Notes under the pieces: generated by a model
What the model saw: the letters and a program-made list of their open reading frames with translations, nothing else
Told to the model about the DNA's origin: nothing
Database searches by the model: none
Assembly (NCBI GenBank): GCA_019828565.1
Contig: JAHDYR010000012.1
Coordinates: forward strand, 620,001-684,000
Length of the DNA stretch: 64,000 bases
Direction of reading: 5' to 3'
Source: Carpediemonas membranifera
Taxonomy: Eukaryota > Fornicata
Program-made: the position numbers and the translations under genes
Shown here: positions 28,401-37,859 of the stretch, piece after piece
How positions within the stretch are numbered: position 1 is the first letter of the stretch
How the letters are laid out: each line of letters begins with the position of its first letter

Positions 28401-31400
28401 ACTCCCCCCTGGCAATCCAGTCGACCGCGATCCTCAGGGGCACGCGGTACATGACCGCATGGGTCGAGACCGTGTTGTCTGCCATACCGACGTCCGAGCT
28501 ACTGGACGCCTGGGACCAGGTTGAGGGTGCCGGGGCCCACGGGGTAGGTCTGAACAACCTCGGGGCAACCTGCTACATGAACGCGACCCTGCAGCTGCTG
28601 TTCTCGATCCCACTTTTCCGGAAGCGGATCTTCGATTGCCACGAGGACGCCGCTGCACCGGGCTCCGCTGCCCTGCACCAACTGAGGAAGCTGTTCGCAT
28701 TCATGGCGACACCCGGCATCGCTTGGACGGACACGCGGCCCCTGCTGCAGACCCTCGTATTCAACGGCAATGCTGTCAGCGAGCACGAGCAGCAGGACGC
28801 CAACGAATTCCTGATGCAGCTCGAGGACCATCTGGAGAAGGCGCTGGAGGCTGGGGGCTGCGGCGACACGTTCAAGAAGACCATCGGGCTGCAGTCGAGG
28901 GTTGAGATGACCGGGAAGGCCCCATGCACTCACCGCCGCCACACCGCGGACCCTGCTTTCGCCCTCTCGGTGGACGTCCGCGGGTTCGAGGACCTGCACG
29001 CCTCGCTGACCAGCCTGACGAAGGCCGAGGAGATGGGCGGGGACAACGCGCTAACGTGCGATGAATGCGGCTGCAAGAGGGACACCGTGCGGAGGGTGAC
29101 GCTGGATGAGCTGCCCGACCATCTGCTCGTCCACCTCAAGCGGTTCGAGTTCTCGGTGGAGACCATGTCAAACGACAAGATCGACGACCGGTTCGCGTTC
29201 CCCCTTAACCTGGACCTGACGACGTACAGCTCAGAGTACCTCGCCCGGGACGACAGCGATGCTCCATGGCGGTCAAGTCGGCCCGAGGGCTACTACTGCT
29301 ACCGCTTGTGCGGCGTCATCGTCCAGGCGGGGTCACTCCACTTCGGACACTACTACGCTCTGCTGAAGCGGAACGGTGGGTGGGTGTGTGCGAACGATGA
29401 GAGCCTTCAGCCGTACGACCCCGAGAAGCTCTCCGAGGACACGTTCGGCGGCACTGCCCGGGGCCCGACAGCGTACATGCTGCTGTACACGAGGGACGGG
29501 GCGACACCCGACCCGCCGGTGCCAGACGAGTTCATGGAGGCGGCCCGGGACAAGATCAGAGCATCCCAGGCCATGCAGATCGCTAGGTCCGCGGCATTCG
29601 GCCTCTCGGTCAGCCTGGTGCCACAGTCTTGCGCCGTCACGGCAGTCGCTCTGCACATCATGGGCGCCTGGCCCGATAATGCGGCCGCGACGGCAGCCAT
29701 GCTGACCCAGACTCAGGTGGCCGACATGGTCAGCGGGCTCTGCATCAGACCCAGGGCCTCCCACCCGGCGGCCCGGATCCCGACGTTCGACTTGGACGCC
29801 GAGTCGGACCCCGAATACGTCGAAGAGACGCCAGTCCCGGCCGTGGCATGCCGGCTGTGGCATGCCGTCAGGACACGCGTGCAGGCCCTCGCTCTGGGTT
29901 GGGGCCGCGTCATCAGGGTCCTGCTCGCTGCCGAAGTCCCACCCGACTCCCGCGCGGACGTCGTCGAGTGGGCGGTGTACGTGATGGGGCAGGACGCCGA
30001 GCTGCTGGCCGACCCAGCAACACCGGCCCTACTGAGGCAGTGCGGGACGGTGCGGGCCCTCGCCCACACGAATGCCGTGGCTGCGATGGCCGAGCACGTC
30101 CCGTCCGCCTGCCCGGAGACGCTGGCTCTGCTCGCCGAGACTCTACCGCACGCCAGCCAGTCCACGCCTGAGCCCGACGCCGGGGCAGTGTCAATCGGAC
30201 TGGGGGCCCTCGAAGAGGACACGCTTCTGGCGCTGCACCCCTTACTGAACTCTCAGTTCCCGGAGGTCTTCGTCAACTTCAGCGTCCTCGACGACTGGTC
30301 GGCACCGGGCGAGGGACGCTGGCTGCTGGGGTCTGATGAGCTCCCAAACGGCGCCATCGACATCCTCCACTCGCTGCTGACTGCCCAACCCCTACGCCGC
30401 TTCAAGGCCGTCAGGTCGAACCCCGCGCTTGCCCTCGCCCTCGCTGGCCTCGTGCGGGCCGACCAGCAGCTGGCCAGCAAACTGTCGGCGCACCTCGGGG
30501 CCATCATGCCTGGGGCCGGCGACAGCATCAGTGCCCATCGTGCCGTGACCGCGCTTCTCGTCGGCTTGCTTGACTCTGACGCCCGCGCCGAGGTTTCCAA
30601 CGCCTTGGTCAACTCCTGGCTGTGCGACTCCCTCACCGTCTGTGTCGTCGGGACTCTCATCAATGCCCAGCCGGCCCTTGCAACGCAGGTGGTGACTGCC
30701 AAGGCAGCTCTCTGGGGCCCTCGGCTGGGGACGGACGACACGGACGCCATGCAAACCCCCATCGTCATCGGCCTGCTGCAGCTGTTGCCCCAGGTCCGCG
30801 CCGACGTCACCGGTCTTGTCAGCTCAATCGCCGCGTGCGTGGGGCGACCCCAGCGCATCGACGACGACATGCTCCCGTCGATTTACACACCCCTCCTCCG
30901 TATCATGGCGGTCTCGGCGGCCCCCGACTCCGGTCTCGCGAGTCGCCTCGCCATCATCACCGGGCCAAACCATGTAGAGGTGCTGGACGCCATCGATGCG
31001 GTCGCCTCGCACCTCCCCGACCTCACCGAGACGTCCAAGGCCGAGCTCCTCGAGACCGCAGGACACTCTGCCGTCCGGCCCGGGGTTGGCGTCCTGTTGC
31101 ACGCGGCGGTCCTCAAACACCAGATGCCCCGCATCGAGCCCCAACTCGAGCTCCGCGCCATTATAGCCCGCTCTGCGGGCCCCCTAGTTGAGATGATCGA
31201 AGCCCTCGAGCCGCTCAGAGGCGCGCTGTCCGCCGTAGCCTGTGACTCCGACGAGACGCTCCCTGACGAGTTTGATCAGGTCTTCGACATCCTCGGGGAC
31301 GGCTGCCTGCTCGCCTCCCCCAGCCTCTACAGGGCCGTCATGCGGGTCTTTATGAAGAAGACTCGATCCGACCCTGACGGTGCGGGGCGGGTCATCGAGT

Positions 31401-31819
31401 ATGCCCTAACGTGCGGCATTGCCCACGGAAATCTGATCCACTTCGCCCGTATGCTGTCGACCCACTGCACCGCTGAGACGGCTCCCGCCTTGATGACCGC
31501 ACTTCCCCGCAGCCCGTGGCCGGATATGCTGCTGCTCCTTGCTCCGAGGGCGCACAGTGTCAGCCTCAGTCTTGATGCAATTCCGATGAGTCTGTCTGAC
31601 GCCAAGCTTGACGTCATCGTCGGTGTACCCTGGAGCAAGTCCCAGGTCGCCGGGTTCCAGCTGCTGTACGACGCGGACCCCTCCTTCGGACCCCGGATGC
31701 TGGCGGCGGCGCTGCGGGTTGGTGGTGACGTTGTAAGAAGGAATGTGCAGTTTAGCCGCCTCGGGGTCATACCAGGCCCTGAGGGCGACGCTTGGCGGGA
31801 GCAGACTATGCATTCGTAA
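25466..31819 (+). CDS. giant ubiquitin-specific protease (USP9X/USP34-like, 2117 aa)
   Basis: The frame opens earlier without ATG; the first ATG is at 25466, 71 bp after RPT2. Residues 1-1020 and 1450-2117 are helical, HEAT/ARM-like and without named motifs. The central peptidase C19 domain (about 1025-1390) has the Cys box GLNNLGATCYMNATLQ (Cys1036), QQDANEFL, a zinc-binding CDECGCK, LLVHLKRFEF, the His box SLHFGHYYAL (His1295) and a following WVCANDESL Asn/Asp. Catalytic residues are intact. Size and position of the domain resemble USP9X/FAF, USP24 and USP34, which strip ubiquitin from substrates. The stop is TAAAC. Confidence 0.92.
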   Translation: MTLMVGALDLLPWDRSMAPAAAIQHYITLFTYRCQQIAASPPPTQEEFELLDTILAEAIAHKRQYEQLIITLISAVTQYHMLLLPNDLALAHLADFIASNRNSGVPRAMPPLFKVVATHMSRLVAVVANTKPPSVETVAMVWGISVEAAMFASLTAGTIDIAALWDATKRYLVGMPVRYLSDDHLAARAELAQFVNEVKDNKYVTNRPELEAAGVLYVNLRQFRSPSSQARAQVLNGLNSILKGALNQTPEANMAIAQAVVAFRVAPLLLLYRPEPQLLRASGHALGLVSMMGGLPIPLLTSALNTLPDACVEQLGGALVQMCIYTPSAQVFDVVFGALKATTRTDPTVLKVLGHMLFIVQRYSPERMQPVARKLVAQWIAGGCPQNLPAQLFENRPVCPALPVVAAALVSQVPPSSPVVDQVYQAMRMAVEWLTSETDVAAIELLLSSQVLARVDSVPDYALGAFTELWGASLSAASVMDAVGIIFPAGLLEPLYRRCRSIDPIPVLAMRLTLPAEIRALVPLDSLEPVVAEAMTIADPMTAIPAVLQGTLLRHQLPPCLYSYLIHDLEDRPEVCFLIAVSFIAQQDDRELCVRTALSRVLTVQLAVDVLNCLLDGPAPDRLYHVLELVFSTITPPWHVVWANNVEMALTRAIADVPSQIVVRDGAGEGTTFNVVRSHTLADLAEQCGAETLSVDGLLLPLSTPIGRVPRSPAKPSAEVCPGGVDPSDAVWRTALAHPGMVDVGLYAALMPTPPPPPPADAPAVLHTLFTRASALSVIRGGPFPPLETVTRAADPVLEAALLTAMMFDGGLQWFDSPDASPVPSVNTGLLPVLARVVASCYGVPEPVADRFVPADTLMIGMCAAGLEPDLQLEGPHGPTKAAGWFTAMHGVPWLAEAVEAAVTRAVALAQDNRLLVQLAIVPAFSAALVPLCPDRGVEVDELRPDPADLETQAAMALAYPSYKPAADPAGLAANLTLDSPLAIQSTAILRGTRYMTAWVETVLSAIPTSELLDAWDQVEGAGAHGVGLNNLGATCYMNATLQLLFSIPLFRKRIFDCHEDAAAPGSAALHQLRKLFAFMATPGIAWTDTRPLLQTLVFNGNAVSEHEQQDANEFLMQLEDHLEKALEAGGCGDTFKKTIGLQSRVEMTGKAPCTHRRHTADPAFALSVDVRGFEDLHASLTSLTKAEEMGGDNALTCDECGCKRDTVRRVTLDELPDHLLVHLKRFEFSVETMSNDKIDDRFAFPLNLDLTTYSSEYLARDDSDAPWRSSRPEGYYCYRLCGVIVQAGSLHFGHYYALLKRNGGWVCANDESLQPYDPEKLSEDTFGGTARGPTAYMLLYTRDGATPDPPVPDEFMEAARDKIRASQAMQIARSAAFGLSVSLVPQSCAVTAVALHIMGAWPDNAAATAAMLTQTQVADMVSGLCIRPRASHPAARIPTFDLDAESDPEYVEETPVPAVACRLWHAVRTRVQALALGWGRVIRVLLAAEVPPDSRADVVEWAVYVMGQDAELLADPATPALLRQCGTVRALAHTNAVAAMAEHVPSACPETLALLAETLPHASQSTPEPDAGAVSIGLGALEEDTLLALHPLLNSQFPEVFVNFSVLDDWSAPGEGRWLLGSDELPNGAIDILHSLLTAQPLRRFKAVRSNPALALALAGLVRADQQLASKLSAHLGAIMPGAGDSISAHRAVTALLVGLLDSDARAEVSNALVNSWLCDSLTVCVVGTLINAQPALATQVVTAKAALWGPRLGTDDTDAMQTPIVIGLLQLLPQVRADVTGLVSSIAACVGRPQRIDDDMLPSIYTPLLRIMAVSAAPDSGLASRLAIITGPNHVEVLDAIDAVASHLPDLTETSKAELLETAGHSAVRPGVGVLLHAAVLKHQMPRIEPQLELRAIIARSAGPLVEMIEALEPLRGALSAVACDSDETLPDEFDQVFDILGDGCLLASPSLYRAVMRVFMKKTRSDPDGAGRVIEYALTCGIAHGNLIHFARMLSTHCTAETAPALMTALPRSPWPDMLLLLAPRAHSVSLSLDAIPMSLSDAKLDVIVGVPWSKSQVAGFQLLYDADPSFGPRMLAAALRVGGDVVRRNVQFSRLGVIPGPEGDAWREQTMHS

Positions 31820-32748
31820 ACGCAGCTTATCAGATGGATCTTACTGTTACAGCCAACTGGCGTGTATTCGATGGAATGAACGGGGTTAAAGTGCGCGGTA
31901 TCTGATGGGGCATCGGTATCCTAGCGTCGTGCTGCAGTGAAGACGCGGGCAGGACTGATTTGAAGCGCATTGAGGTTGATTCTGTCTACTGGCGACTTGG
32001 GGTGACGGCCAATCTGGCTGACGACACTCGATGGCACTCCAAAGCAAGACTGGACACCTGACGAGTAGACATGCTCACTACGTTCTCGTGTTAAGACCAA
32101 GTCAGTCAAAAGGAATGAGCAGTCCAAGAGAATTGTAAGCCCTCCTCAACCCACTCTATATCCTCTCCTCATAAATGCCGCGGTTCAAGGTTGTTGTCGT
32201 GTCGACACGGCTCACTAGAATTGAGATATGCATCGTCGAGTTGATTATACATGATAAACTGCAAAGGGCTCATAGTCAGTCCTAGGTCCACAACATTTTT
32301 GGTGAGTCATTTTGCTTGAATTTGGAGGTCTCATTGTTTTCAGCTATGGAAGAAGAAGAGTGGGCGACGGGGCGATACGGAGATGGTCTTAGATCGTTCG
32401 GCGCGCCAAATGGCAAAACCCGCCTGCGGTGCAGGATAAGGCAGAATGCCAGGAGCTCGGCGCTGCAAGACCGCGCTCCAAAAGAGTGTCACCTTCACGA
32501 GTAAGAGAGGGCCCACGACGTACCCAGGAGCCTGGCACGGCAATAAGTCAGTGAATGTTTACCCAGAAACAGGGGTTTCTTGCAAAATATTCTTCCCCCC
32601 CGTTGGTAGTCTTATATACGAAGTGGATCAGGTGGCCCGTCAGCCGGGCGATATCAAGGAGGCATGATTTTGGCAGTCAGATTATCTGGCGGCGGACTAT
32701 GGGCAGGACGCAGTTTAAGGACATCCCAAAGGTACAATGGCAAAACTG
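31820..32748. other. long non-coding stretch
   Basis: 929 bp with no ORF of convincing composition. It is more AT-rich than the surrounding genes, with several imperfect direct AT-rich motifs. No recognisable RNA gene is seen until the tRNA begins. An intron-like segment (GTGAGT near 32300 to TTTTCAG near 32342) precedes an ATG-led 62-codon frame, too weak to call. Confidence 0.4.
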
Positions 32749-32821
32749 CGCTCCCAGTTGGGCTCGAACCAACGACCTACAGATTAACAGTCTGCCGCTC
32801 TACCGACTGAGCTATGGAAGC
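32749..32821 (-). tRNA. tRNA-Asn (anticodon GTT)
   Basis: 73 nt without encoded CCA. The acceptor stem GCTTCCA/TGGGAGC has one G-T pair. D arm GCTCAGTCGGTAGAGC, anticodon arm GCAGACTGTTAATCTG with GTT at 32786-32788 (plus strand AAC), and T arm with GGTTCGAGCC. No intron. TTTT follows a few bases downstream as pol III terminator. Confidence 0.95.
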
Positions 32822-33386
32822 TTACATCACGTAATGTTGCAACTTTTTGTCACGGCCATCATTTTCCTTCTCGAACTGTCTGACTTGGCAGACGCCGCGG
32901 CTGTCTAGCCAAACCTAACGGGGGGGAGTGAATTTACGGGTCGACCTCCAGGCCTCGCGCGTGAATTCGGCTGTCGGGAGACTCGCCCGACGCCTATTGC
33001 TCGCCTCAGGAGCTAAGCGGTGGCCGCCGTCTTGTCGGCCATTTCTCTCCAGCATGTGCCAAATCAATTCATCAATTGATTGGGCGGGACTACAGTGCCC
33101 TCCGCCCGTTCCCATCATAGGCCAGGCCGTTCCTGGCGTGCGGTGCCCATCACCGCGGAGCCGCAGACCTACGTATTGCGATTTAACGATTAAGCATCCG
33201 TGCAATAGAAAGCGTCCGACAGTAAAAACCGACTCTGCGTAACTAGAGAAGCCAGAAGCCCTTCAATTCCAGCATATTGGGTCATTAGTGCAGACTGATG
33301 TCATTGTAGTTGGTCATCCTCTCTCCAGCCTCCCTACTTTACGTCCTACACTATCTATACATGTCTAGACTAGGTTTACATTGTCG
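32822..33386. other. non-coding stretch after the tRNA
   Basis: 565 bp containing the tRNA 5' flank and mixed-composition DNA. Short frames occur on both strands but none shows coding character or a recognisable motif. It probably includes the 3' flank of the minus-strand AAAEK-repeat gene (TGTAAAC lies 11 nt past its stop). Confidence 0.4.
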
Positions 33387-35063
33387 TCAAACATCGCCCA
33401 GGCCCTCGTGCGACAGCTGCTTGCGGTAGATGTTGTTCAGCCGACGCAGGTTGCGGATAAAGTCGTTTGTCTGCGTGTTCAGCCGCGTCTTAGGCGATTT
33501 AGCTGCCCCCATGATCTCGGTCACGCTCGTCCTCATCGTCGGCGGCGTCTGCCCGGTTGCGGGGCTGCGGACGGCGGGCGGCGTCGGCACCATGGAGGGT
33601 GACCCGACGAACCTGGTCGGCGTCTTGCGGCCCTTCTTATGCTTGGTCCCTGGGGACGCTGTCGCGGGCCGCACCTGGCCGGGCGGGGAGGCGAGGTAGG
33701 GCCAATGGGGGGCGTCGCGGGGCCTGGTCCTGGGCATTCGGCCCCCCTTCTCCCGCTGAAGTCGGTCGGATGTCTCGTGTGTGAGCGCCGTGACGTCCAT
33801 GGCCTTCTTCTCGATGTCTTCGGCCACAGCGAAGAGCGACTCAACCCTGTTCGCCATCTGCACCCACGCCGTGAAGCGGTGCGTCAGCGTCGTCAGCGCG
33901 GCGCTGTAGCTAGCCGTCACAGCGCGGGCACGGGCCGCACGCGCGTTTGCCTCGTTGCGGGCAAGCTCGCGCGCTTCAGCGTCGGCTGCAGCCTTTTCAG
34001 CAGCGGCCTTCTCGGCGGCAGCCTTCTCAGCATCGGCCTTCTCGGCAGCAGCCTTCTCGGCATCGGCCATTTCAGCAGCAGCCTTTTCAGCGGCGGCCTT
34101 CTCGGCAGCAGCCTTCTCGGCAGCAGCCTTCTCAGCAGCAGCCTTCTCGGCATCGGCCTTTTCAGCAGCAGCCTTTTCAGCGGCGGCCTTCTCGGCAGCA
34201 GCCTTCTCGGCATCGGCCATTTCAGCGGCGGCCTTTTCAGCGGCGGCCTTCTCGGCAGCAGCCTTCTCGGCAGCAGCCTTCTCGGCATCGGCCTTCTCGG
34301 CATCGGCCTTTTCAGCAGCAGCCTTCTCAGCAGCAGCCTTCTCGGCATCGGCCTTTTCAGCAGCAGCCTTTTCAGCGGCGGCCTTCTCGGCAGCAGCCTT
34401 CTCAGCAGCAGCCTTCTCGGCATCGGCCTTTTCAGCAGCAGCCTTTTCAGCGGCGGCCTTCTCGGCATCGGCCTTTTCAGCAGCAGCCTTTTCAGCGGCG
34501 GCCTTCTCGGCAGCAGCCTTCTCAGCAGCAGCCTTCTCGGCATCGGCCTTTTCAGCAGCAGCCTTCTCAGCAGCAGCCTTCTCGGCATCGGCCTTTTCAG
34601 CAGCAGCCTTTTCAGCGGCGGCCTTCTCGGCAGCAGCCTTCTCGGCATCGGCCTTTTCAGCAGCAGCCTTTTCAGCGGCAGCCTTCTCGGCGGCAGCCTT
34701 CTCAGCATCGGTCTTTTCAGCAGCAGCCTTTTCAGCGGCGGCCTTCTCGGCAGCAGCCTTCTCTTCGTCCGCCTTATTGGCAGTGCCGGGTGCAGCGGCC
34801 ATGACGACAAGCAGCTGCTGGTTGTTCTTCATGCTGAGCGACGACGGCGACAGATGATCCTCAAATTCGTCTCCTATTGAATCGCCGTCCATGATGAAGG
34901 TTTTGCACCGAGACCAGTCGTCTGCCGAGATCGCGAGCTTCTTCTGGACTTTGTCCTTCCATTCCCCGAACAAAGCATCGTCCTTCACGCTGCAGACAAA
35001 CTTTCCTCTCTTTCCCTTTGGAAATCCATCGTCTGGGCCTTGTAATAGCGCCTTAATCAGCAT
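33387..35063 (-). CDS. [10 protein letters not shown] pentapeptide-repeat protein (558 aa)
   Basis: First ATG at 35063. Residues 1-105 form a compact, possibly ubiquitin-like domain ([23 protein letters not shown]). Then about 260 residues consist of tandem AAAEK or ADAEK pentamers, predicting a long single alpha-helix. The C-terminal 190 residues are basic and disordered, with a helical stretch after the repeats ([20 protein letters not shown]). No enzyme motif. The repeat gives spurious long open frames in the other five frames. A dispersed repeat (35109-35171) lies upstream of the start. Confidence 0.75.
   Translation of the reverse strand: MLIKALLQGPDDGFPKGKRGKFVCSVKDDALFGEWKDKVQKKLAISADDWSRCKTFIMDGDSIGDEFEDHLSPSSLSMKNNQQLLVVMAAAPGTANKADEEKAAAEKAAAEKAAAEKTDAEKAAAEKAAAEKAAAEKADAEKAAAEKAAAEKAAAEKADAEKAAAEKAAAEKADAEKAAAEKAAAEKAAAEKAAAEKADAEKAAAEKAAAEKADAEKAAAEKAAAEKAAAEKAAAEKADAEKAAAEKAAAEKADAEKADAEKAAAEKAAAEKAAAEKAAAEMADAEKAAAEKAAAEKAAAEKADAEKAAAEKAAAEKAAAEKAAAEKAAAEMADAEKAAAEKADAEKAAAEKAAAEKAAADAEARELARNEANARAARARAVTASYSAALTTLTHRFTAWVQMANRVESLFAVAEDIEKKAMDVTALTHETSDRLQREKGGRMPRTRPRDAPHWPYLASPPGQVRPATASPGTKHKKGRKTPTRFVGSPSMVPTPPAVRSPATGQTPPTMRTSVTEIMGAAKSPKTRLNTQTNDFIRNLRRLNNIYRKQLSHEGLGDV
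34003..34770 (-). repeat. 15-bp tandem repeat encoding ([10 protein letters not shown])n
   Basis: About 50 units of 15 bp with two interleaved variants (Ala-rich and Asp-containing), arranged in higher-order blocks. Such arrays change length by slippage and unequal exchange. Confidence 0.9.
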
Positions 35064-35108
35064 TGGCACCAGTGATCTTCCCGTGCAGTTTAGGAAGAAT
35101 TTGTGGCG

Positions 35109-35171
35109 TACCTCCACTCACCCCTTTCAGCCCTCGTCTGTGCCATCGGGATGTCGTGCTTTCAGTCGTCG
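35109..35171 (+). repeat. dispersed repeat, copy B (matches 10138-10199)
   Basis: 56 of 63 aligned positions match the 5' region of the Fanzor-like gene in the same plus orientation. Read in the corresponding frame it encodes [16 protein letters not shown] against PPLTHFSPRLYHLAFV in copy A, so it may be a relic of a second element. It lies just upstream of the minus-strand AAAEK-repeat gene. Confidence 0.7.
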
Positions 35172-35289
35172 TAAGGAGATCGTCTTCTCCAGAGCTTCTA
35201 CATCGTCCAAAATTGCCCCCCAGTAGTTTGGCACAGACCATGCTAACAGCATTGCATTTAACCGTGGAAATATCATAAACAATGGGCGG

Positions 35290-36533
35290 TCACAACGCCT
35301 TCAACCGCACCCACACCGCCTCCAGCGCCTCCAGCTCCGCGGTCCGCAGACCCCTGATGGCAGGGAAGCTGTGGTTCAGCCGGGTGTCCGCGTGGATGTG
35401 GTAGCGGGACCCCAGGCCGCCGCCCGCCCGCCCCACGCCGAACACGGCCATGCCGGCCCTCGAATGGAGGAGGGCCATCGAGCACATCGGACAGGGCTCG
35501 TGGGCCATCACTACTGTCATGCCGTTGCACAGGTAGTGCTCTAGATCCTGCCGCGCGTGCCCGGCCTGCGTCGCGGCGACCACCCGTACCGCTGCCATGA
35601 CGGGGTGAAGAAGACGGGCTCCAGCAGCTCGGGGTCCCGGCGTTGGCGGGGGCCACCGTTCTAGAACCGCGGAGATCTCCGGCGAGACGGTGTCACCCGG
35701 CCTGAGGCTGTCGATCTCAGCTCTGTGGCCGGCCAGGACGGCGGGGGCGAGGGCAGTGTCGGTCTCGTCATAGCCGACTGCCAGGACGCCCCCATCGGGG
35801 TTCTCGACGACAGCGACAGCCGGACGCCGCCCATGACTGAGCGCCGTCCACGACAGGGCGACTACGACCCGGCCGAGCTCATGCAGGCGGGGCAGTGACG
35901 ACTCAGGCACCACGTCCGCCATCTCGGGCGGGGGGAGCGGTCGGAAGGAAATAGGCCACGTCTTCGCTGCGATATCGCGCTCGATAGGGGTCGCCGGCTT
36001 CGACGTCGGGACGGACACGGGCACGAGCTCGCCGAGACCGCGGACGTCGGCCTGCACGGAGGGCTCCAGGTCGTTGAAGGCCTGGACACTAGCGACCAGG
36101 ACCTGCACGGCGTCTTTCTCCTTGCGGGCGCGCTTGAGGTGGCTGAACTCCGCGAGGGGAATCGTCTTGAACAAGAAGCTCAGGACGGTGGCCGTGCGGC
36201 TGGGCTCCACGGCAAGAGCATACGCCTCTGCTGTATAACAATGGGGCAGTGGACAAGAAACGTACTGACAGGCGGTGGGCCGGTGTGGATGGGCGGAAGG
36301 ACAAGCTCGAGGGTATCCAGCGCCCCGCCACCACTACTGCATGTTGGAGAGGAGCAGCTGGGAGTGTTACGGCGCTTCAGCTCAAGCTCTGTGGCTTCGT
36401 TGCATTTCCGCACGCTAGGCGAGCACATCGCTCCACTGCCCCATTTTCGCGAGCGACTCCTAGCCTTCCTCAAGGCCCTGCGAGTACATCTGTGGTCATG
36501 CCCGGTATTTTCTGGCAGCCCAGTCTCATTCAT
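35290..36533 (-). CDS. TAD3: tRNA-specific adenosine deaminase subunit ADAT3 (TAD3), one 35-nt intron
   Basis: Exon 1 is 36533-36266 (start provisional) and exon 2 is 36230-35290, giving 402 aa. The deaminase domain has LLHPVMAAV (His298, and Val300 in place of the catalytic Glu), HEPCPMC (Cys336, Cys339) and the ADAT3 tail GLGSRYHIHADTRLNHSF. The lost Glu is normal for ADAT3, the inactive partner of ADAT2 in the A34-to-I34 wobble deaminase. The N-terminal region joined across the intron (EAYALAVEPS ... HLKRAR) fits the ADAT3 N-domain that binds tRNA. Exon 2 alone has no suitable ATG, which supports the intron. The first 60 residues are low-complexity and an internal ATG could be the true start. 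Confidence 0.88.
36231..36265 (-). other. intron in the ADAT3 gene (35 nt)
   Basis: Donor GTACGT, acceptor GTTATACAG on the minus strand; phase 1. Its removal links an ATG-containing 5' exon to the deaminase frame. Confidence 0.8.
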
Positions 36534-36737
36534 TGAGTTCGGACAACATCGAAGTCATGGGGGGACTCAACAGCGCTCAAGCAAAAAAGACACATCCAAT
36601 AGGCTCATTTGGCGATGCCTCGAGGTCTATAACGCCTCATAAGACGCATGAGACGCAAGGGAGGGTATGTCAGGCGTCTCATTTTTTTCGAAAAAAAATC
36701 AACACCAGAAGCACGACCCAAAGCACTCAAAGACAGC

Positions 36738-37355
36738 ATGCAAGCTCCTAAGAAGAAGGTTCTCCTTAAGATTATCATCCTTGGCGACACTGGTGTCGGG
36801 AAGACCTCTCTCATGAACCGCTTCGTCAACCAGAAGTTCACTGCGACGTATAAGGCCACCATTGGTGCTGATTTCTTGACAAAGGAAGTCACAGTCAACG
36901 GTCAGCGTGTAACCATGCAGATCTGGGATACCGCTGGCCAGGAGCGTTTCCAGTCCCTCGGCGTAGCTTTCTACCGCGGGGCGGATGCATGTGTGCTTGT
37001 GTACGATGTGAACCAGCCCAAGTCCTTCGACGACCTTGAGTCCTGGAGCCAGGAGCTCATTGTCCAGGCCTGCCCCCAGTCCCACGAGACGTTCCCCTTC
37101 GTCTGCCTTGGTAACAAGGTGGACAAGGCTGGACCGAACCGCGCCGTCCCTAAGAAGAAGGCTAAGACCTGGTGTGACTCCAAGAGCATGCCCCACTTCG
37201 AGACGTCTGCCAAGGAGGCGACGAACGTCGACGAGGCGTTCAGGAAGGTGGCTGAGATCGCCCTCCTCCAGGAGCAGCAGAACGACGACCCCGTGTACCT
37301 GCCCGAGACCATCGAGATGGGCGGGGACAACGCGGAGGGAGGCTGCCCGTGCTAA
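36738..37355 (+). CDS. RAB7: Rab7-like small GTPase (205 aa)
   Basis: ATG at 36738 ([17 protein letters not shown]). P-loop GDTGVGKTS, switch [10 protein letters not shown], switch [27 protein letters not shown] and ETSAKEA boxes are all intact. [12 protein letters not shown] and [15 protein letters not shown] are Rab7 hallmarks. It ends in GGCPC, a CxC double-prenylation motif. Expected role: late endosome and lysosome-like trafficking. The stop is TAA followed directly by TAAAG. The open frame upstream of the ATG is not Rab-like. Confidence 0.96.
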   Translation: MQAPKKKVLLKIIILGDTGVGKTSLMNRFVNQKFTATYKATIGADFLTKEVTVNGQRVTMQIWDTAGQERFQSLGVAFYRGADACVLVYDVNQPKSFDDLESWSQELIVQACPQSHETFPFVCLGNKVDKAGPNRAVPKKKAKTWCDSKSMPHFETSAKEATNVDEAFRKVAEIALLQEQQNDDPVYLPETIEMGGDNAEGGCPC

Positions 37356-37859
37356 TAAAGATAGATTCGAGTTGCTGGGTCGGAGATCACATATCCACTG
37401 GAATCATCGCGTGGCACGCCGCACAGCTCAGCTGGGCGTAGCACGGACAGTGGCATGTGTCGACAAGGTCAATCGTCCATTCCGCAGTTTATTGTGTGAT
37501 ACACAAATTGTCCCGCTGGGTGGGGGCATCCGGCCATACGGGCGTGCGGGCGTGTCCCTCTGGTCATTCCATCGGGAGGAGCAGGCCCGACCGATTTCCC
37601 CTGACGCCATCATTCCTGATCTCGTCTCAATCGCAGTAATATTGAACACGTTTTCTCCAGCGATCCCAGGGCCGTCTGCCCCTGGAATAACCGCCACCGA
37701 CAGGAAGAGTAGGTTACTGTCGGCTGCCTGACAATCAGACCGAATCTCGGACGATAAACGTCTGATTCGAAAAGATCTGGATCCATTGTGATGCGCTAAC
37801 GACCGTGGTGCCCTGATCAAAACAGCGACTCGCTGCTAATAAGCGCAAGAAGCAAAGGA
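37356..37859. other. intergenic stretch
   Basis: 504 bp between two plus-strand genes. It contains GCAGTTTATTG near 37482 but no convincing ORF or RNA gene. It probably holds the promoter of the downstream phosphatase. Confidence 0.35.

Noticed and set aside
32316-32504. 62-codon frame preceded by an intron-like GTGAGT...TTTTCAG segment
   Set aside because: Short, compositionally unconvincing, and the intron would be longer than the 30-35 nt seen elsewhere.
33955-34880. Long open frames on the plus strand and in other minus frames across the AAAEK array
   Set aside because: They arise because a 15-bp stop-free repeat is open in all frames; only the minus-strand frame has flanking non-repeat coding sequence with normal composition.
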